A stretch of 64,000 nt of DNA from positions 1 to 64,000 of the forward strand of contig OZ037866.1 in assembly GCA_964035575.1 (NCBI GenBank), in the 5' to 3' direction. Under the pieces are notes generated by a model, which was given only the letters and a program-made list of their open reading frames with translations, was not told where the DNA came from and ran no database searches. Shown piece by piece: positions 1 to 10,147 of this stretch; within the stretch, counting starts at the first letter, position 1; every line of letters begins with the position of its first letter. The DNA is from Rhynchopus sp. YZ270_cl-10 (lineage: Eukaryota; Euglenozoa; Diplonemea; Diplonemida; Diplonemidae). Both the position numbers and the translations under genes were made by a program.

Positions 1-167
1 AATTCTAAAACACTGGCTGGGCGACCTCCTGGGAACACCTCACACAAAAATCAAAATGGTAAATGACAAAAATAAAAATGGGGAAAACCACGTTTTCGTA
101 CACATATTCTTTGCTTTGCTTTGCTTTGGTTTGCTTAGTTTTGTGTTGTTTTCTTTGTATCTCTTGT

Positions 168-3100
168 TTATTGAAAGTCCTCATCAACCGCGTCGACATC
201 GATGGAGCAAGCCGCAGCACAGGAAGTGGCAGACGGGTGGGCGGAGGGTGCGGTGTGGCCACTTCCTGTCTGGGCGTTCATTGCTGCTGATGCGGTGGAG
301 GAGTCGGAGGTGGACTGTGCGGCGGCGATGGGGGACTCTTCATCGCTCTCCATCATCACCTCTGCGGCAGTGTAGCGTCGTCCGAAAGGGGATGTGGGCT
401 CAGCAGAACAGGAAGTGGCAGACGGGTTGGCGGAGGGTGCTGTGTGGCCACTTCCTGTCTGCGATGTTGTAGCGGGTGCCGTGGTGGCATCGACCCCATC
501 TGGGTCTCGCCCTCGGGACCCTGGATCCAAAGCTAGCGACACCGTCACCGTAGGGTCCCAATCATTCGCCCTATCCCGAAAGCTCGAGTCGCTCATTGCC
601 CTGTTGAGGCAGTCCAGTGTGGACCGGATCTTCTTCTTTGCCGCCTCGGGAGCCTCCCAATTCAGCGCCTTCCAGGTGTGGAGCCATTCCCGAAACGCCC
701 AGAAGCACCCCTCTGTGCCGAGTCGCGTATCCACCGCCCCTTGCCTGTGGTGGAAGGCCTCCACCCACTGCTGGACGTTCCGCATCACCGGCTGCCCCAT
801 TGACAGGCAGGGGTAGAAACCCCCTTTCGACACCGTGTACCCCCACTGCAGCTTCCGTGCGATCTCCTCCACCTTCTGCCGCGCTTCGCCCTCCACATCG
901 TCCAGGCGAAAAGAGTCCGTCGGGGTCTCAGCGTCCGCCTTCGGGTTCTCGACCGCGGGGGTGGACTGCCTGGCCTTACGCACCCTGTTGTCCCGTTCTG
1001 TCGTCACCCTGGCCTGGGAGACCCCCTTCCTACGAGTCTGTGTGTCCCCGAGCTCGATACCCTGCTTTGCGGTACCTGGTTTCGCGGTTCCAGGCTTCTT
1101 GTCCTCCCCAGTGGACGGAGCAGCACGCGGCAGGAAGGCCTGAGGGAGGAGACAGGACGCAGTGCACAGCTTGGAGAAAGCCATGTCCTCCTCATCCCTC
1201 AAATCGCCATGCGAGCGTTCAGCGTCCCTCAGCAGCAAAAGACACCGCTCAGACGTGGCGTGCAGGAGGATGGTCTCCCGTCCCTGCATGGACTCTTCGT
1301 TGCCGATGTTGCGGCGCCCCTCAGCCTCCTGTTCCTCGCACGAGGCAAACCCTAACCGGAACCTCTGACGGCTCTCCTCTCTCCTCTGCGATGCAGTGAG
1401 GCTCTGGGCTTGCCTTCGGTTCAAGGCACCTGCCTTCGTCAGCTCACTCGTCTTCGCCGATCCAGGCTGCGCTCCAGCGGGGCTGCGGACACCCATCGCC
1501 TTCTCCTGCATCGTCTCACGTCGCTGCTCCGACGATTTGGCCTTAGCAGAAACGAAGCGAGATGCACTCTCGGATCTGGCCCGGCGCAAGAGGACCTCCG
1601 TAGCCTCCCGTTCCTGCTTCTGGCGTTCCTCCGACAACCTCCTCCGCTCTGCCGACCGCCGGCGCAACTCTTCCCCCTCCTCTGGTGGGACGTCTCCCTC
1701 AACCCCACCCTCGAAACCCGATTCCCTATCCTCAGGTTCCGCGGCAAAGCAGGGTGGCGTCACCGGCTGGGGGGAAGCATCGGTCTCGTGCATGTCTTGC
1801 ATCAATGTGTCAGCCTGCTCCCAATCTCCTCGAGAAGAGGGCGGCATAGGAGGAGTCTCATCATGGGGTGCAGGGTGACGGACCGGTGTCTCTCCTGTCT
1901 GAGCCTCCGCGGCAGAAGAAGGTACTTGTTGCTCCTGGGGAGTCGATTGAGGGATATCGGTCTCAGAGGTCTCCTCCATCTTCACCTGCACCTCCGAAGC
2001 CTGTTGATTTGCGAGCGCCAGCATATCCTCCGCCTCCTCCCTTGCGCACTCCTCCTTGAGGTGCTCCAGGGCGTTGCGTCGCTCCTCCGCAGACTCGCCG
2101 ACCGCTAGAGCCTCATTCCTCTTGAAGCACACCTTCAACTCCGTCCGCACTGCCCACCATTGTCTCACCACAGTGGTCTCAGCTGCGTGCACCCGCGCCA
2201 AAGCCAGAGGATCAGGCGTGTTTCCGTCCAGAGGGTTCTCGTAGGCTCGAATTCCTTGGGGGCCTGCCGGATGGGAATCCATGGGAACAGAGGGACCTGA
2301 GCACTTCGCCCCAACAGCGCACGTCAAGCAGCTGGTGGTGCAGCAGCACGTGCAACTCATAAAGCTGTCATCCGCAGAAGCGCCCTCTACTTTGCACATC
2401 CCGCAGCGGAAAGACCCAGTGAAGAGTTTCCAAGCACATGGCCCACCCGATGAAGAATGCCTCTGGACCTCACAGAAGGCCTGTGCCGTGTCCGCGTTCA
2501 GGATGAAACGCTCAAAGTGACCCGACACAACTCCGGTGTACGTCAGTCCTATAACTCCACAGGAAACCCCCCTCGGCGCTATCACATGTGGGCAGGAACC
2601 CGGATTCGCGGAGCCGTGTAGCGGGGCGCAGAACAAAACAAAAGTCACGTTTAAAGCCCTGCTGAGGCCGCTCACCAGCAGTAGATCCCCCCATGTGCTG
2701 GGGTCTGTGCACCCTGCCTGAAGCTTCCGCATGGCCCACGACCTGTGGCCTCCCGTCAGCGAGCGCAAGTCACTGTCACGTAGAACCTGCGCAACAGCAA
2801 TCTGTCTCAGCGTCGCGCTCGAGATACGGGCCGACGACGGGAAGGACGCTGACACTGCGTCGAAGAGGCAATCCCCAATGGTGAAGGGGTCCCTGGCTCG
2901 AGCGCCCATCAGCTCCAGCAGTCTTTCCCACGGGATGTCGCTGAAGAAGAGGGAGGTGGCGCTGACGTTCGTGTTCTGCGCCAGGTGACGGACGTGCTGC
3001 AGGAAAACATCTCCGCTGTCGTCCATGCGGGCATCCGTCGTCGGTTCAGAAGATGGGATAGGGGGTGATCTGGACCTCTCAGCCCCCTTCTGGTGAGTGC

Positions 3101-6100
3101 GAGCTGAGGGATGACACTCCTCCTCTGCCCCCTCCATATTGACGTCCTCTGGGCAATGAGAATCTCCCTCTTCCTTCACCTCCTCCATCTGGACATCCTC
3201 TGAGCGGGCCCCCTGGGGATCTGGAGGTGAGTGTGTGTCCGAAGAGTCTCCACGTTTGTTCCCTCGGAGGATGTCCACCAGACCGGCCTGAGATGCCGGG
3301 CAAAAAGGGGAGTCACGCGCACACCCGACGCACACCTTCCTACCACAGCCCTCGGTACACTTGTAGTGTGTCTCGCCTGAGTCAAAGGGGCTAAAGCACC
3401 GCCTGCACTGGTCGAAAACCACACCGGGTGCTGGCACGGTCGGAACTCGGTCCATCATCACGTCTGACTTGCATCGAGACTTCGGGGCAGGCGTGGGCTC
3501 CATACTAAGGATTTCACTCTTGAGGCCTGGGTCTGAAACAAAGAGGGGGCTGCAAAACCAGTCTGCGGAGTCATCAACCGTATCCACCAAGAGGAAGAGA
3601 ACCTCCTTAGCCGGCCTTGTCGGCGTGAGGATGCGGGGGCGCATGTGGCTCCCAATGAGCACGATGGTGCACTCCAATACCTCCCCAGCCCCTGCCAAAG
3701 CCACTTCATCCACCCAAGTGCGCGCATCGGACCGGTCACTGCTTTGGGAGCCCATGTGTTCCATCCAGCTCTTCGCAGAGATAGGGATGCAAGCTACAAG
3801 GTCCGGACGGTCAGAACTGATCTTCTTCACCGCTCGCCTCCTGAGGTCCAAATGTTTTGAGCCGGTACTGGTGTCCTCAAGCTTCAGATTCCGTTTGAGT
3901 TCCGTCGAGCACGCTGCCAGCAAAGCGTCAAAGCCACTGTCACCCCTAAGGATTTCGAACCTCGGGGGGTGTGTGAGCCCCAGGCGTGCGGCCTGCGTCT
4001 CCGCCTTAGGGCACCTACCGTCCGCCATTGAGCGCAGGGAGTTCCAGCAATCCTCAGGTGTCTCACCCACAATCGTTTGATTAACCCGAATTGGGTTCAC
4101 CCGGTACGCTACCCCGCCCACCTTCTTCTCCGGCATTGCGAAAAAGGCCCTGGGCTCGGATGACTCATCTTCGTCGTCGTCATCGACCACCTCCACCGAT
4201 GGCTCCCGATTTGGCAGGTTGTCAGCAGATCCATGGAGGTAGTCCGAGTCCATCTGCTGCAGCATTTCCTCCGATGGGCCTTGTCCAGCATCAGCGCAGT
4301 GCGGTATATGTTGCCCAATGTCCGTGCACAGCACACCGCGGGCCCTGAAGGACTTACCCACGGTGGCCTGGTACGCGCACGACAACCTCTCGCGCAGTCT
4401 CGTCTCCGTCGGAGAGTCCCCGCCCGGGTCCGCCACTCCGGCCAACCCCGCCACCTGGCTGATTACCCTGTTGCACTCCTCGGATGCGCCCCCAAAGGCC
4501 TCGAAAACCATGGGGCTGAACAGCACATCTGCGCTTTTGCAGTCCTCTGCGTGTTTCTTCCTCTTGCCCTCCCCTGCCACTTTGGCTGCATACTCACGGT
4601 GCTGTGCTGCTCGATGGACGTAAGTGGGGAGGGTCGGTGCTGCCACAGTGAAGTCCAACGCACGCGCAGAGGTCTCGTATATTCCTAGGGGGAGGTATAC
4701 GTCGGCCGGCCTTTTCCCAGACTCGAAGCCCAAATTCTTCTCCACTGAGGGGTTGAGCCCTGCTGCCTCACAGATGAGCGCAAAAGCATGCTTCAGGGCA
4801 TCATGCCGGTCCGTCCTGCAACCCATGCTCGCACACGCAAAAGTGTGGTCGCCGAACGCATCCATGCGTCCCCCTTTGGGGTTACACCCTTTGCAGACGC
4901 TGTTGGGTTTGTGGATTGCCACTCCCAGGCGGAAACGCATCGCTCCAGCAAAATAGTCCGAACGGATGGTGTTGGGAGGCGTGGGTGCTGCTGTCAGCCA
5001 AGTGCCAGATAGGGGAAGCTGCAAAGAAAGCAGGCGAGCTCTGTCCCGTTCGCTGCTGCATCTCCTTTTCAGCTCCGCCGCCTGGTGGTCCACAATAGCC
5101 GAAGAGAGTTCCTGTTGTACTAGCAACTTGGAGGGCTTTACATCACCGTCAATGTGGTGTGAGACGGCCACCCGTCTGTTGAAGGCCTCGGCCGCATTCT
5201 TCCACCTGGATTGGTCCCATTCAAAATTGGGGTCTAACTGCGTGGCCAATTTGAAGCACCCCGCCTGTGACGCCAAGACCGCAGCCGGCCAGTGATCCGC
5301 AGTGCGACGTACACCTAACCCTCCGATGGCGATGGGGAGCGCTGCCTGCAGGCGGGCAAGCTCCGGAATGGTCCCATGCTCGTCGTGCAAGATCGTCGCC
5401 AAACACTTGTCCACCTCCGCATCAAAGTCCCGCAAGTAGTCCTCCCCTAGGTCCACGCATGATATTCCACGCATGTAGAACACCATCTTGCAGAAACCCT
5501 CACAGAAGCGCAAGATGTAGAACGCATGCTGAGAGTCCTTGAGGTCTTTAAGAGCCTCGAGGTTCCGCTTCGACTCGTCGAGCTTGCGCTGCATGTACTT
5601 CCTGCAGTGTTCCGCCGTGCCAATGGGGATGCCCAGAAAGTCGAAATTCTTCTGGTGGAGGGTGAATCCAGGGGAACCAGGCTCGTCACAGATGACAAAA
5701 CCCCTGTCACGCAGGTCCGCTGCAGAGTCGCCACGGAGAGTCACCAACTCGCACTTCGAACTGTTCACCTTCAGGCCAACCTGTTTGCTCGACACCACCA
5801 GCGCGTCATATGCAGCCTTAACAGCCTCAGGAGAGCCACGGATGCAACCATCGTCCAGGTACCAAATGGATCCGTCAAGTGCTTTGTTCGCCTTCAGCTT
5901 TTCAGTCATGTCCGCAATCGCCAGAGAGAACAGAACAGGGCCAAGGGGGTCGCCTTGCTGCACGCCTGTCTGGGACGTCAGGATGTCTTCCCCATAGAAG
6001 AGGGAGGTGTGGCCGCCGTAGCACCATCGCACCCAGGGTGAGATCTCCGGGATGTGTTTCTCGACCGCATCCAGGAAGGTGGACCTATCAACTGTGTTAA

Positions 6101-8843
6101 AGGCGTTGTGGTAGTCCACCTTCAGAATCACCTTGTCCTGGCCGTCATGTCTCTTGGCGTACTGTGCGATCATCGTGGTAGCTGCCTCAGAGCCCCGAGG
6201 AGTCGACACCCCCACCTGGTTCCCCTTGCGGAAAATTTCTGCCGCACGCTTCCGCAGTCTGTTCGCCAGGATCTTCCCAACCAAACGGCGCAACACGCCC
6301 CCAACTGCAATCGGGCGCACGTCGTCCGGTTTGCCTTTTGACACCTTCCTGAGGGCCACCAGCTTGGCACCTGCGAAGAATGGCGCGACCTCCCTACGTG
6401 CTTTACCTTGAGCCAGACTGGACAGCACTGCCGACAGGGCTGCGAGCGTGCCAGGGGTGTGCTTCTGATTGCACAGGGTGCGAAGGAGGGATCCTGTGAG
6501 GTTTGAAGGGCCTCCTGCAGTGGCTCGTGGCATGCTGCTGATCGCGGCTAGAACCTCCTTGGGGGTGAAATCGGCCGGTCCAGACGTGTTCCTCAGGGGG
6601 CTAGAGGCCGAGGCTGTAGGGGGAGCGGCAGTTGGGTGCTTACCCTTCAGTTTAGCCAACGTATCCGGTCCGTGAGGGGCGAGGCCATCGCTGGTGAGGG
6701 CGGACAGCGCTTGGCCGGGGAGTCCTGCAGCTGTTTTCGCCCGGGAACGTTTCTGGCGGGCCTCCACCGTGTCACCTGGCGTCCACTTCGGTCGTGCTTG
6801 CACTTCAGACAGAGCTTTCTCCCACATATCCGCCCACTCACCCGCATCCCACCAATCCAGATCCTGCCTCCAAGAGTTGTAGCACCGTCGTTTGGCATCC
6901 TGTGACCCAGCACGTCCACCCCCACGGTCCCTGTGCAGGACGGTAAAGAAAAAGGCTAATTTTGTCCAAGCCCTCTTATCCTGGTGCACCAAGATCTCCT
7001 GAAGAACCCTCTGAAAGATGAGGGTGTAGCGATGGAGAAGGTCTGGTGGGCAAGTCCCCTTCATCTTGAGCCTGGTGGTGCCCAGCATGTCCAGTGAGGG
7101 CATTCCTTCAGGGCATCTCGCATGCGTGAGGCGTTCCTCGATCCCTGGTAGGGGTGCCTTCTTCATGAGGTGTGTGCAGCTCCTGCATGCGCTCTGCGAT
7201 TTCTTCAGGAGGGTAGGGCACTCCTCACTGACACACCTCTTGAACCCGAAGAAGGACAGAATGTGTTCGGGTATGTACTCTTTTTGGGATGCGTGGATTC
7301 TCAAATGTGCCAGGAGTCCTTCGCGGGTGAACGAATTCACGTCCGTCTGCGCGATGATGCCCCTTTTGCATCCCTCCACCGGGCAGAAACAGAAGTCCTC
7401 CTCTGGCTTACCTAAGCATAGCTCCAACGCTTCACCTGAGGGGTTTGAGGTCGGCAAGGGGCGCTGGTCGAGGTCCAAGGGGTTCAGTGTCGCTCTGTCT
7501 GCCACCCTCAACAAGGCCGACGACACATCTCTGACGTCCCCTTCCTCCTCCGTGGGCCGGATCGCCTCGTAGTGCCCGTCACATAGGGCTATGGCTACCG
7601 TGGTACGCCTGGACACCTCCGCCGCGCGCTGCTGTGCGTTGGTGATGTTCATCGAGCCTGGGGCGATTAACACGACTGGGTTCTCCCCTGCTTGGACGAC
7701 AACAATGTTGATGTCGCGCCTTAGGGCGAACAGGCGAAGGGCGAGGTGATCCACTTTGGCTGAACCTCTGATGCCGTCAATCCAACGCGTCAGCGCTTCC
7801 CCTGACTGCAGTATGCTACGCATCTCCCTCTCCAGCTTTACCGCCATGTCGCCGATGTCTTTGCGGTCGGCGGAGAAGTCAGGAGTGGCGGACCGCCAGC
7901 CCGAGGCGTGGATCGCCAACAAACCACAGTCGGTGATGTGGGAGTTAGCCACTCGGCGGGCCCGATACTTCACCAACATGGTGTCGACCTCCTGCGCCTC
8001 TGCCTCATATGCGGTTGACGATGTGGCATCAGCGCATCCACCACACAGCTGGTCATGGGGGATGAACACTTCAGGGAAGTCCCAGTCCTCATCCTCTTCG
8101 TCCCCCCGGTTCCAAGCCCAGTCGTCATCTCCTTCCATAACTTCATCATCCCAACAGGCGTCCTCATCCTCAACCTCATACGCAGGAGCGTTCCCGTTTG
8201 CGCACCCCCCGGTCCACGCAGACGGGGACACGCTTGTCGGGTGCTTCGGATCAGCAGGGGAAGGGCGCAGGTCCCAGGGCGTCACCGCTCGCCACAACAG
8301 CGACAGCAAGACCAGTAGGGACATCCCGATCCAGAGTAGCGGGCCATCAACCTGGATCGCAGATCCGACCAGCGACACCGCAAACCTCAACAGGCGCCAC
8401 TCCCATCGCACTCGGCACAGTGCGCTCAGAAGGAGGCGTGCAACCGGAGAGGGCGGACGAGTGTGCGCCTTGCGCCGACGGAGCTTGCCTGCCTGCGTCT
8501 TGATCCAGTTCAAGGACCTGTGCCCTCGTCGCGTCCTCCTGGTCCTCCTACGCATCAGCCACAAAATGTAATGACTGAGGGTAGGGGCACGTCTGTCCTT
8601 CCACAGGTCCAGGACCGCAAACGACACAAACACACCCCACTCAGGTGCCTCGGCTACCCAGCGGGGGTCTGGTCGGCGCAGAGAAGAAAGGCGTTCCCAA
8701 AGGATGCTCCACCAGTCAAACCCAAGCCCATGTACTGCACGCCCCATTAGAACATAGGGGGTGAGAACAGTCCCCCACACCCGTAACGTCACACAGCCGT
8801 TCTGTCCCTCTCGCCCCGCAAGGCTGTCCCCGAACGCCAGCAT
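168..8843 (-). CDS. LINE A polyprotein: reverse transcriptase, PD-(D/E)XK endonuclease, three OTU-like domains
   Basis: This is the enzyme of a target-primed retrotransposon. I chose the ATG at 8843 (about 2,891 aa) because codons above it are low-complexity Ser/Asn; the frame is open to 9446, so the true start is uncertain. In order (residues from 8843): two hydrophobic helices (~135-190); OTU-like module 1 (ITDCGLLAIH ~306, GHYEAI ~423); C2H2 finger CPVEGC...HLRIH (~485-515); RT (VDYHNAFNTVD ~907, GVQQGDPLGP ~960, YLDD ~996, DFLGIPIG ~1068); CCHC-like knuckle with GDHTFAC (~1315-1348); endonuclease core RPADVYLP/ALDFT (~1381-1403). OTU-like module 2 (GDSGFDALL ~1633) has Ser at the cysteine position. 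A Cys-rich finger follows (~1812-1855). OTU 3 has GDCLFDAV (~1995), WGD (~2052) and HFERF (~2110), so its Cys and His are intact. A second Cys cluster (~2138-2185), a coiled charged region and a C-terminal domain shared with LINE B (~2662-2700) complete it. Confidence 0.9.
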   Translation of the reverse strand: MLAFGDSLAGREGQNGCVTLRVWGTVLTPYVLMGRAVHGLGFDWWSILWERLSSLRRPDPRWVAEAPEWGVFVSFAVLDLWKDRRAPTLSHYILWLMRRRTRRTRRGHRSLNWIKTQAGKLRRRKAHTRPPSPVARLLLSALCRVRWEWRLLRFAVSLVGSAIQVDGPLLWIGMSLLVLLSLLWRAVTPWDLRPSPADPKHPTSVSPSAWTGGCANGNAPAYEVEDEDACWDDEVMEGDDDWAWNRGDEEDEDWDFPEVFIPHDQLCGGCADATSSTAYEAEAQEVDTMLVKYRARRVANSHITDCGLLAIHASGWRSATPDFSADRKDIGDMAVKLEREMRSILQSGEALTRWIDGIRGSAKVDHLALRLFALRRDINIVVVQAGENPVVLIAPGSMNITNAQQRAAEVSRRTTVAIALCDGHYEAIRPTEEEGDVRDVSSALLRVADRATLNPLDLDQRPLPTSNPSGEALELCLGKPEEDFCFCPVEGCKRGIIAQTDVNSFTREGLLAHLRIHASQKEYIPEHILSFFGFKRCVSEECPTLLKKSQSACRSCTHLMKKAPLPGIEERLTHARCPEGMPSLDMLGTTRLKMKGTCPPDLLHRYTLIFQRVLQEILVHQDKRAWTKLAFFFTVLHRDRGGGRAGSQDAKRRCYNSWRQDLDWWDAGEWADMWEKALSEVQARPKWTPGDTVEARQKRSRAKTAAGLPGQALSALTSDGLAPHGPDTLAKLKGKHPTAAPPTASASSPLRNTSGPADFTPKEVLAAISSMPRATAGGPSNLTGSLLRTLCNQKHTPGTLAALSAVLSSLAQGKARREVAPFFAGAKLVALRKVSKGKPDDVRPIAVGGVLRRLVGKILANRLRKRAAEIFRKGNQVGVSTPRGSEAATTMIAQYAKRHDGQDKVILKVDYHNAFNTVDRSTFLDAVEKHIPEISPWVRWCYGGHTSLFYGEDILTSQTGVQQGDPLGPVLFSLAIADMTEKLKANKALDGSIWYLDDGCIRGSPEAVKAAYDALVVSSKQVGLKVNSSKCELVTLRGDSAADLRDRGFVICDEPGSPGFTLHQKNFDFLGIPIGTAEHCRKYMQRKLDESKRNLEALKDLKDSQHAFYILRFCEGFCKMVFYMRGISCVDLGEDYLRDFDAEVDKCLATILHDEHGTIPELARLQAALPIAIGGLGVRRTADHWPAAVLASQAGCFKLATQLDPNFEWDQSRWKNAAEAFNRRVAVSHHIDGDVKPSKLLVQQELSSAIVDHQAAELKRRCSSERDRARLLSLQLPLSGTWLTAAPTPPNTIRSDYFAGAMRFRLGVAIHKPNSVCKGCNPKGGRMDAFGDHTFACASMGCRTDRHDALKHAFALICEAAGLNPSVEKNLGFESGKRPADVYLPLGIYETSARALDFTVAAPTLPTYVHRAAQHREYAAKVAGEGKRKKHAEDCKSADVLFSPMVFEAFGGASEECNRVISQVAGLAGVADPGGDSPTETRLRERLSCAYQATVGKSFRARGVLCTDIGQHIPHCADAGQGPSEEMLQQMDSDYLHGSADNLPNREPSVEVVDDDDEDESSEPRAFFAMPEKKVGGVAYRVNPIRVNQTIVGETPEDCWNSLRSMADGRCPKAETQAARLGLTHPPRFEILRGDSGFDALLAACSTELKRNLKLEDTSTGSKHLDLRRRAVKKISSDRPDLVACIPISAKSWMEHMGSQSSDRSDARTWVDEVALAGAGEVLECTIVLIGSHMRPRILTPTRPAKEVLFLLVDTVDDSADWFCSPLFVSDPGLKSEILSMEPTPAPKSRCKSDVMMDRVPTVPAPGVVFDQCRRCFSPFDSGETHYKCTEGCGRKVCVGCARDSPFCPASQAGLVDILRGNKRGDSSDTHSPPDPQGARSEDVQMEEVKEEGDSHCPEDVNMEGAEEECHPSARTHQKGAERSRSPPIPSSEPTTDARMDDSGDVFLQHVRHLAQNTNVSATSLFFSDIPWERLLELMGARARDPFTIGDCLFDAVSASFPSSARISSATLRQIAVAQVLRDSDLRSLTGGHRSWAMRKLQAGCTDPSTWGDLLLVSGLSRALNVTFVLFCAPLHGSANPGSCPHVIAPRGVSCGVIGLTYTGVVSGHFERFILNADTAQAFCEVQRHSSSGGPCAWKLFTGSFRCGMCKVEGASADDSFMSCTCCCTTSCLTCAVGAKCSGPSVPMDSHPAGPQGIRAYENPLDGNTPDPLALARVHAAETTVVRQWWAVRTELKVCFKRNEALAVGESAEERRNALEHLKEECAREEAEDMLALANQQASEVQVKMEETSETDIPQSTPQEQQVPSSAAEAQTGETPVRHPAPHDETPPMPPSSRGDWEQADTLMQDMHETDASPQPVTPPCFAAEPEDRESGFEGGVEGDVPPEEGEELRRRSAERRRLSEERQKQEREATEVLLRRARSESASRFVSAKAKSSEQRRETMQEKAMGVRSPAGAQPGSAKTSELTKAGALNRRQAQSLTASQRREESRQRFRLGFASCEEQEAEGRRNIGNEESMQGRETILLHATSERCLLLLRDAERSHGDLRDEEDMAFSKLCTASCLLPQAFLPRAAPSTGEDKKPGTAKPGTAKQGIELGDTQTRRKGVSQARVTTERDNRVRKARQSTPAVENPKADAETPTDSFRLDDVEGEARQKVEEIARKLQWGYTVSKGGFYPCLSMGQPVMRNVQQWVEAFHHRQGAVDTRLGTEGCFWAFREWLHTWKALNWEAPEAAKKKIRSTLDCLNRAMSDSSFRDRANDWDPTVTVSLALDPGSRGRDPDGVDATTAPATTSQTGSGHTAPSANPSATSCSAEPTSPFGRRYTAAEVMMESDEESPIAAAQSTSDSSTASAAMNAQTGSGHTAPSAHPSATSCAAACSIDVDAVDEDFQ

Positions 8844-8879
8844 ACCTCGCTCACCCCCACCTAGAGTGTTGTCACCACC

Positions 8880-10147
8880 ACCGCTGTTCGTCTTGCTGTT
8901 GTAGTTGCTGCTGATGATGTTGCTGCTGTTGCAGTTGCTGTTGCTGTAAATGTTGTTGTTGCTGCATCTGCTGTTGCTGCTGCTGGAGCTGTTGCTGTAG
9001 CTGCTGGTACTGCTGTTGGTGTTGCTGCTGGTGCTGCTGCCGGTGCTGCCGCTGGTGCTGCTGTTGCTGCTGTTGTTGCGGTTGCTGCTGTTGCTGCTGC
9101 TATCGCTGGTACTGTTGTTGTTGCTGTTGCTGTATCTACTGCTAATGTTGCTGTTGTTGCTGCTGTTGTAGCCTCCGATGGTGTTGCTGCTGGCGCTGCT
9201 TCTGGTGCTGCCGCTGGTGCTGCTGTTGTTGCGGTTGCTGTTGCTGCTGCTGTTGCTGGGGCTGTTGCTGGGGATGTTGTGGGTGTGGCTTCTGCTGTGC
9301 TGTACGTCTAAATAGCTGCATACACCCGTATCACACCGCACACCTGACTCTCCACCTCTACACCTACACCAGTGTCTGCTGCTGTAGCTGGAGTTGTTGT
9401 TGTTGCTGCTATCAAAGCTGCAGCCGCTTGGGCTGTTGGGCACCAAAGGCCTCTTTTTGGGGTAATAATGGGGGGGAATGGGGAGGCTGTTGCTGCTGGT
9501 GCTGCGGATGCTGATTCTGCTGGTGCTGCTGTTGTTGCTGTTGGTGTTGCCATTGCTGTTGTTCTTGCTGCTGGTGCTGCGGTTGCTGATTCCGCTGGTG
9601 CTGCTGTTGTTGCTGTTGGTGTTGCCATTGCTGTTGTTCTTGCTGCTGGTGCTGCGGTTGCTGATTCCGCTGGTGCTGCTGTTGTTGCTGTTGGTGTTGC
9701 CATTGCTGTTGTTGCTGACGATGATGTTCTTGCTGCAGCCGTTGCAGTTGCTGAAGTTGGGGCTGTTGCTGTTGCTCTTGCTGCAGTAGTTGCCGTTGCT
9801 GTTGTTGCTGATGTTGAAGCTCTTGTTGCGACCGTTGCAGTTGCTGTAGGTGGAGCTGATGCTGTTGCTCTTGCTGCTGTTGCTGAGGCAGTTGCTGTTG
9901 AGGTTGCTCTTGCTGCAGCCGTTGCAGTTGCTGTAATTGGTGCTATTGCTGTTGTTCTTGCTGCTCTTACTGTAGCAGTTGTAGCTGCTGTTGTTGCTGT
10001 TGTTGCTGTTGTTGCTGTTGTTGCTGTTGTTGCTGTTGTTGCTGTTGTTGCTGTTGTTGCTGTTGTTGCTGTTGTTGCTGTTGTTGCTGTTGATGTTGCT
10101 CTTGTTGTAACCGTTGCAGTTGCTGTAGGTGGAGCTGATGCTGTTGT
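8880..10147. repeat. TTG/CTG-rich low-complexity tract at the 5' side of LINE A
   Basis: About 1.27 kb of TTG, CTG and GTG triplets on the plus strand. A 75-bp unit is repeated three times at about 9487-9715, and a nearly pure 9-bp repeat (TTGCTGTTG) lies at about 9989-10095. On the minus strand the three frames read Gln, Ser/Asn or Ala/Thr runs. It is either the amino-terminal coding or leader part of LINE A, or a genomic microsatellite into which both LINEs inserted. The tract continues at 14708-14758 beyond LINE B. Confidence 0.85.
10136..10147. repeat. Left target-site duplication of LINE B
   Basis: TGATGCTGTTGT lies directly before the first base of LINE B and is repeated exactly at 14708-14719, after its poly(A). 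Confidence 0.9.

Larger units (their letters stand above)
1..10147 (-). mobile_element. LINE A: non-LTR retrotransposon with RT, RLE endonuclease and OTU modules; 3' end beyond the left edge, 5' part interrupted by LINE B
   Basis: This element reads right to left. Its long open frame stops at 168, followed by a 3' UTR that contains an AATAAA-like signal near 172-178 and leaves the window at base 1, so the tail and outer target duplication are not visible. On the 5' side the frame runs into a TTG/CTG-rich tract that continues on the far side of the LINE B insertion (from 14708), so LINE A is older than LINE B. The unbroken frame of about 2,900 codons suggests a recent insertion. Family placement (restriction-like-endonuclease LINE, R2/CRE/Utopia-like) is inferred from domain order. 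Confidence 0.85.

Noticed and set aside
394-8571. Many plus-strand frames of 60-270 codons across LINE A
   Set aside because: Shadows of the minus-strand polyprotein; Ser/Arg/Pro-rich antisense composition.
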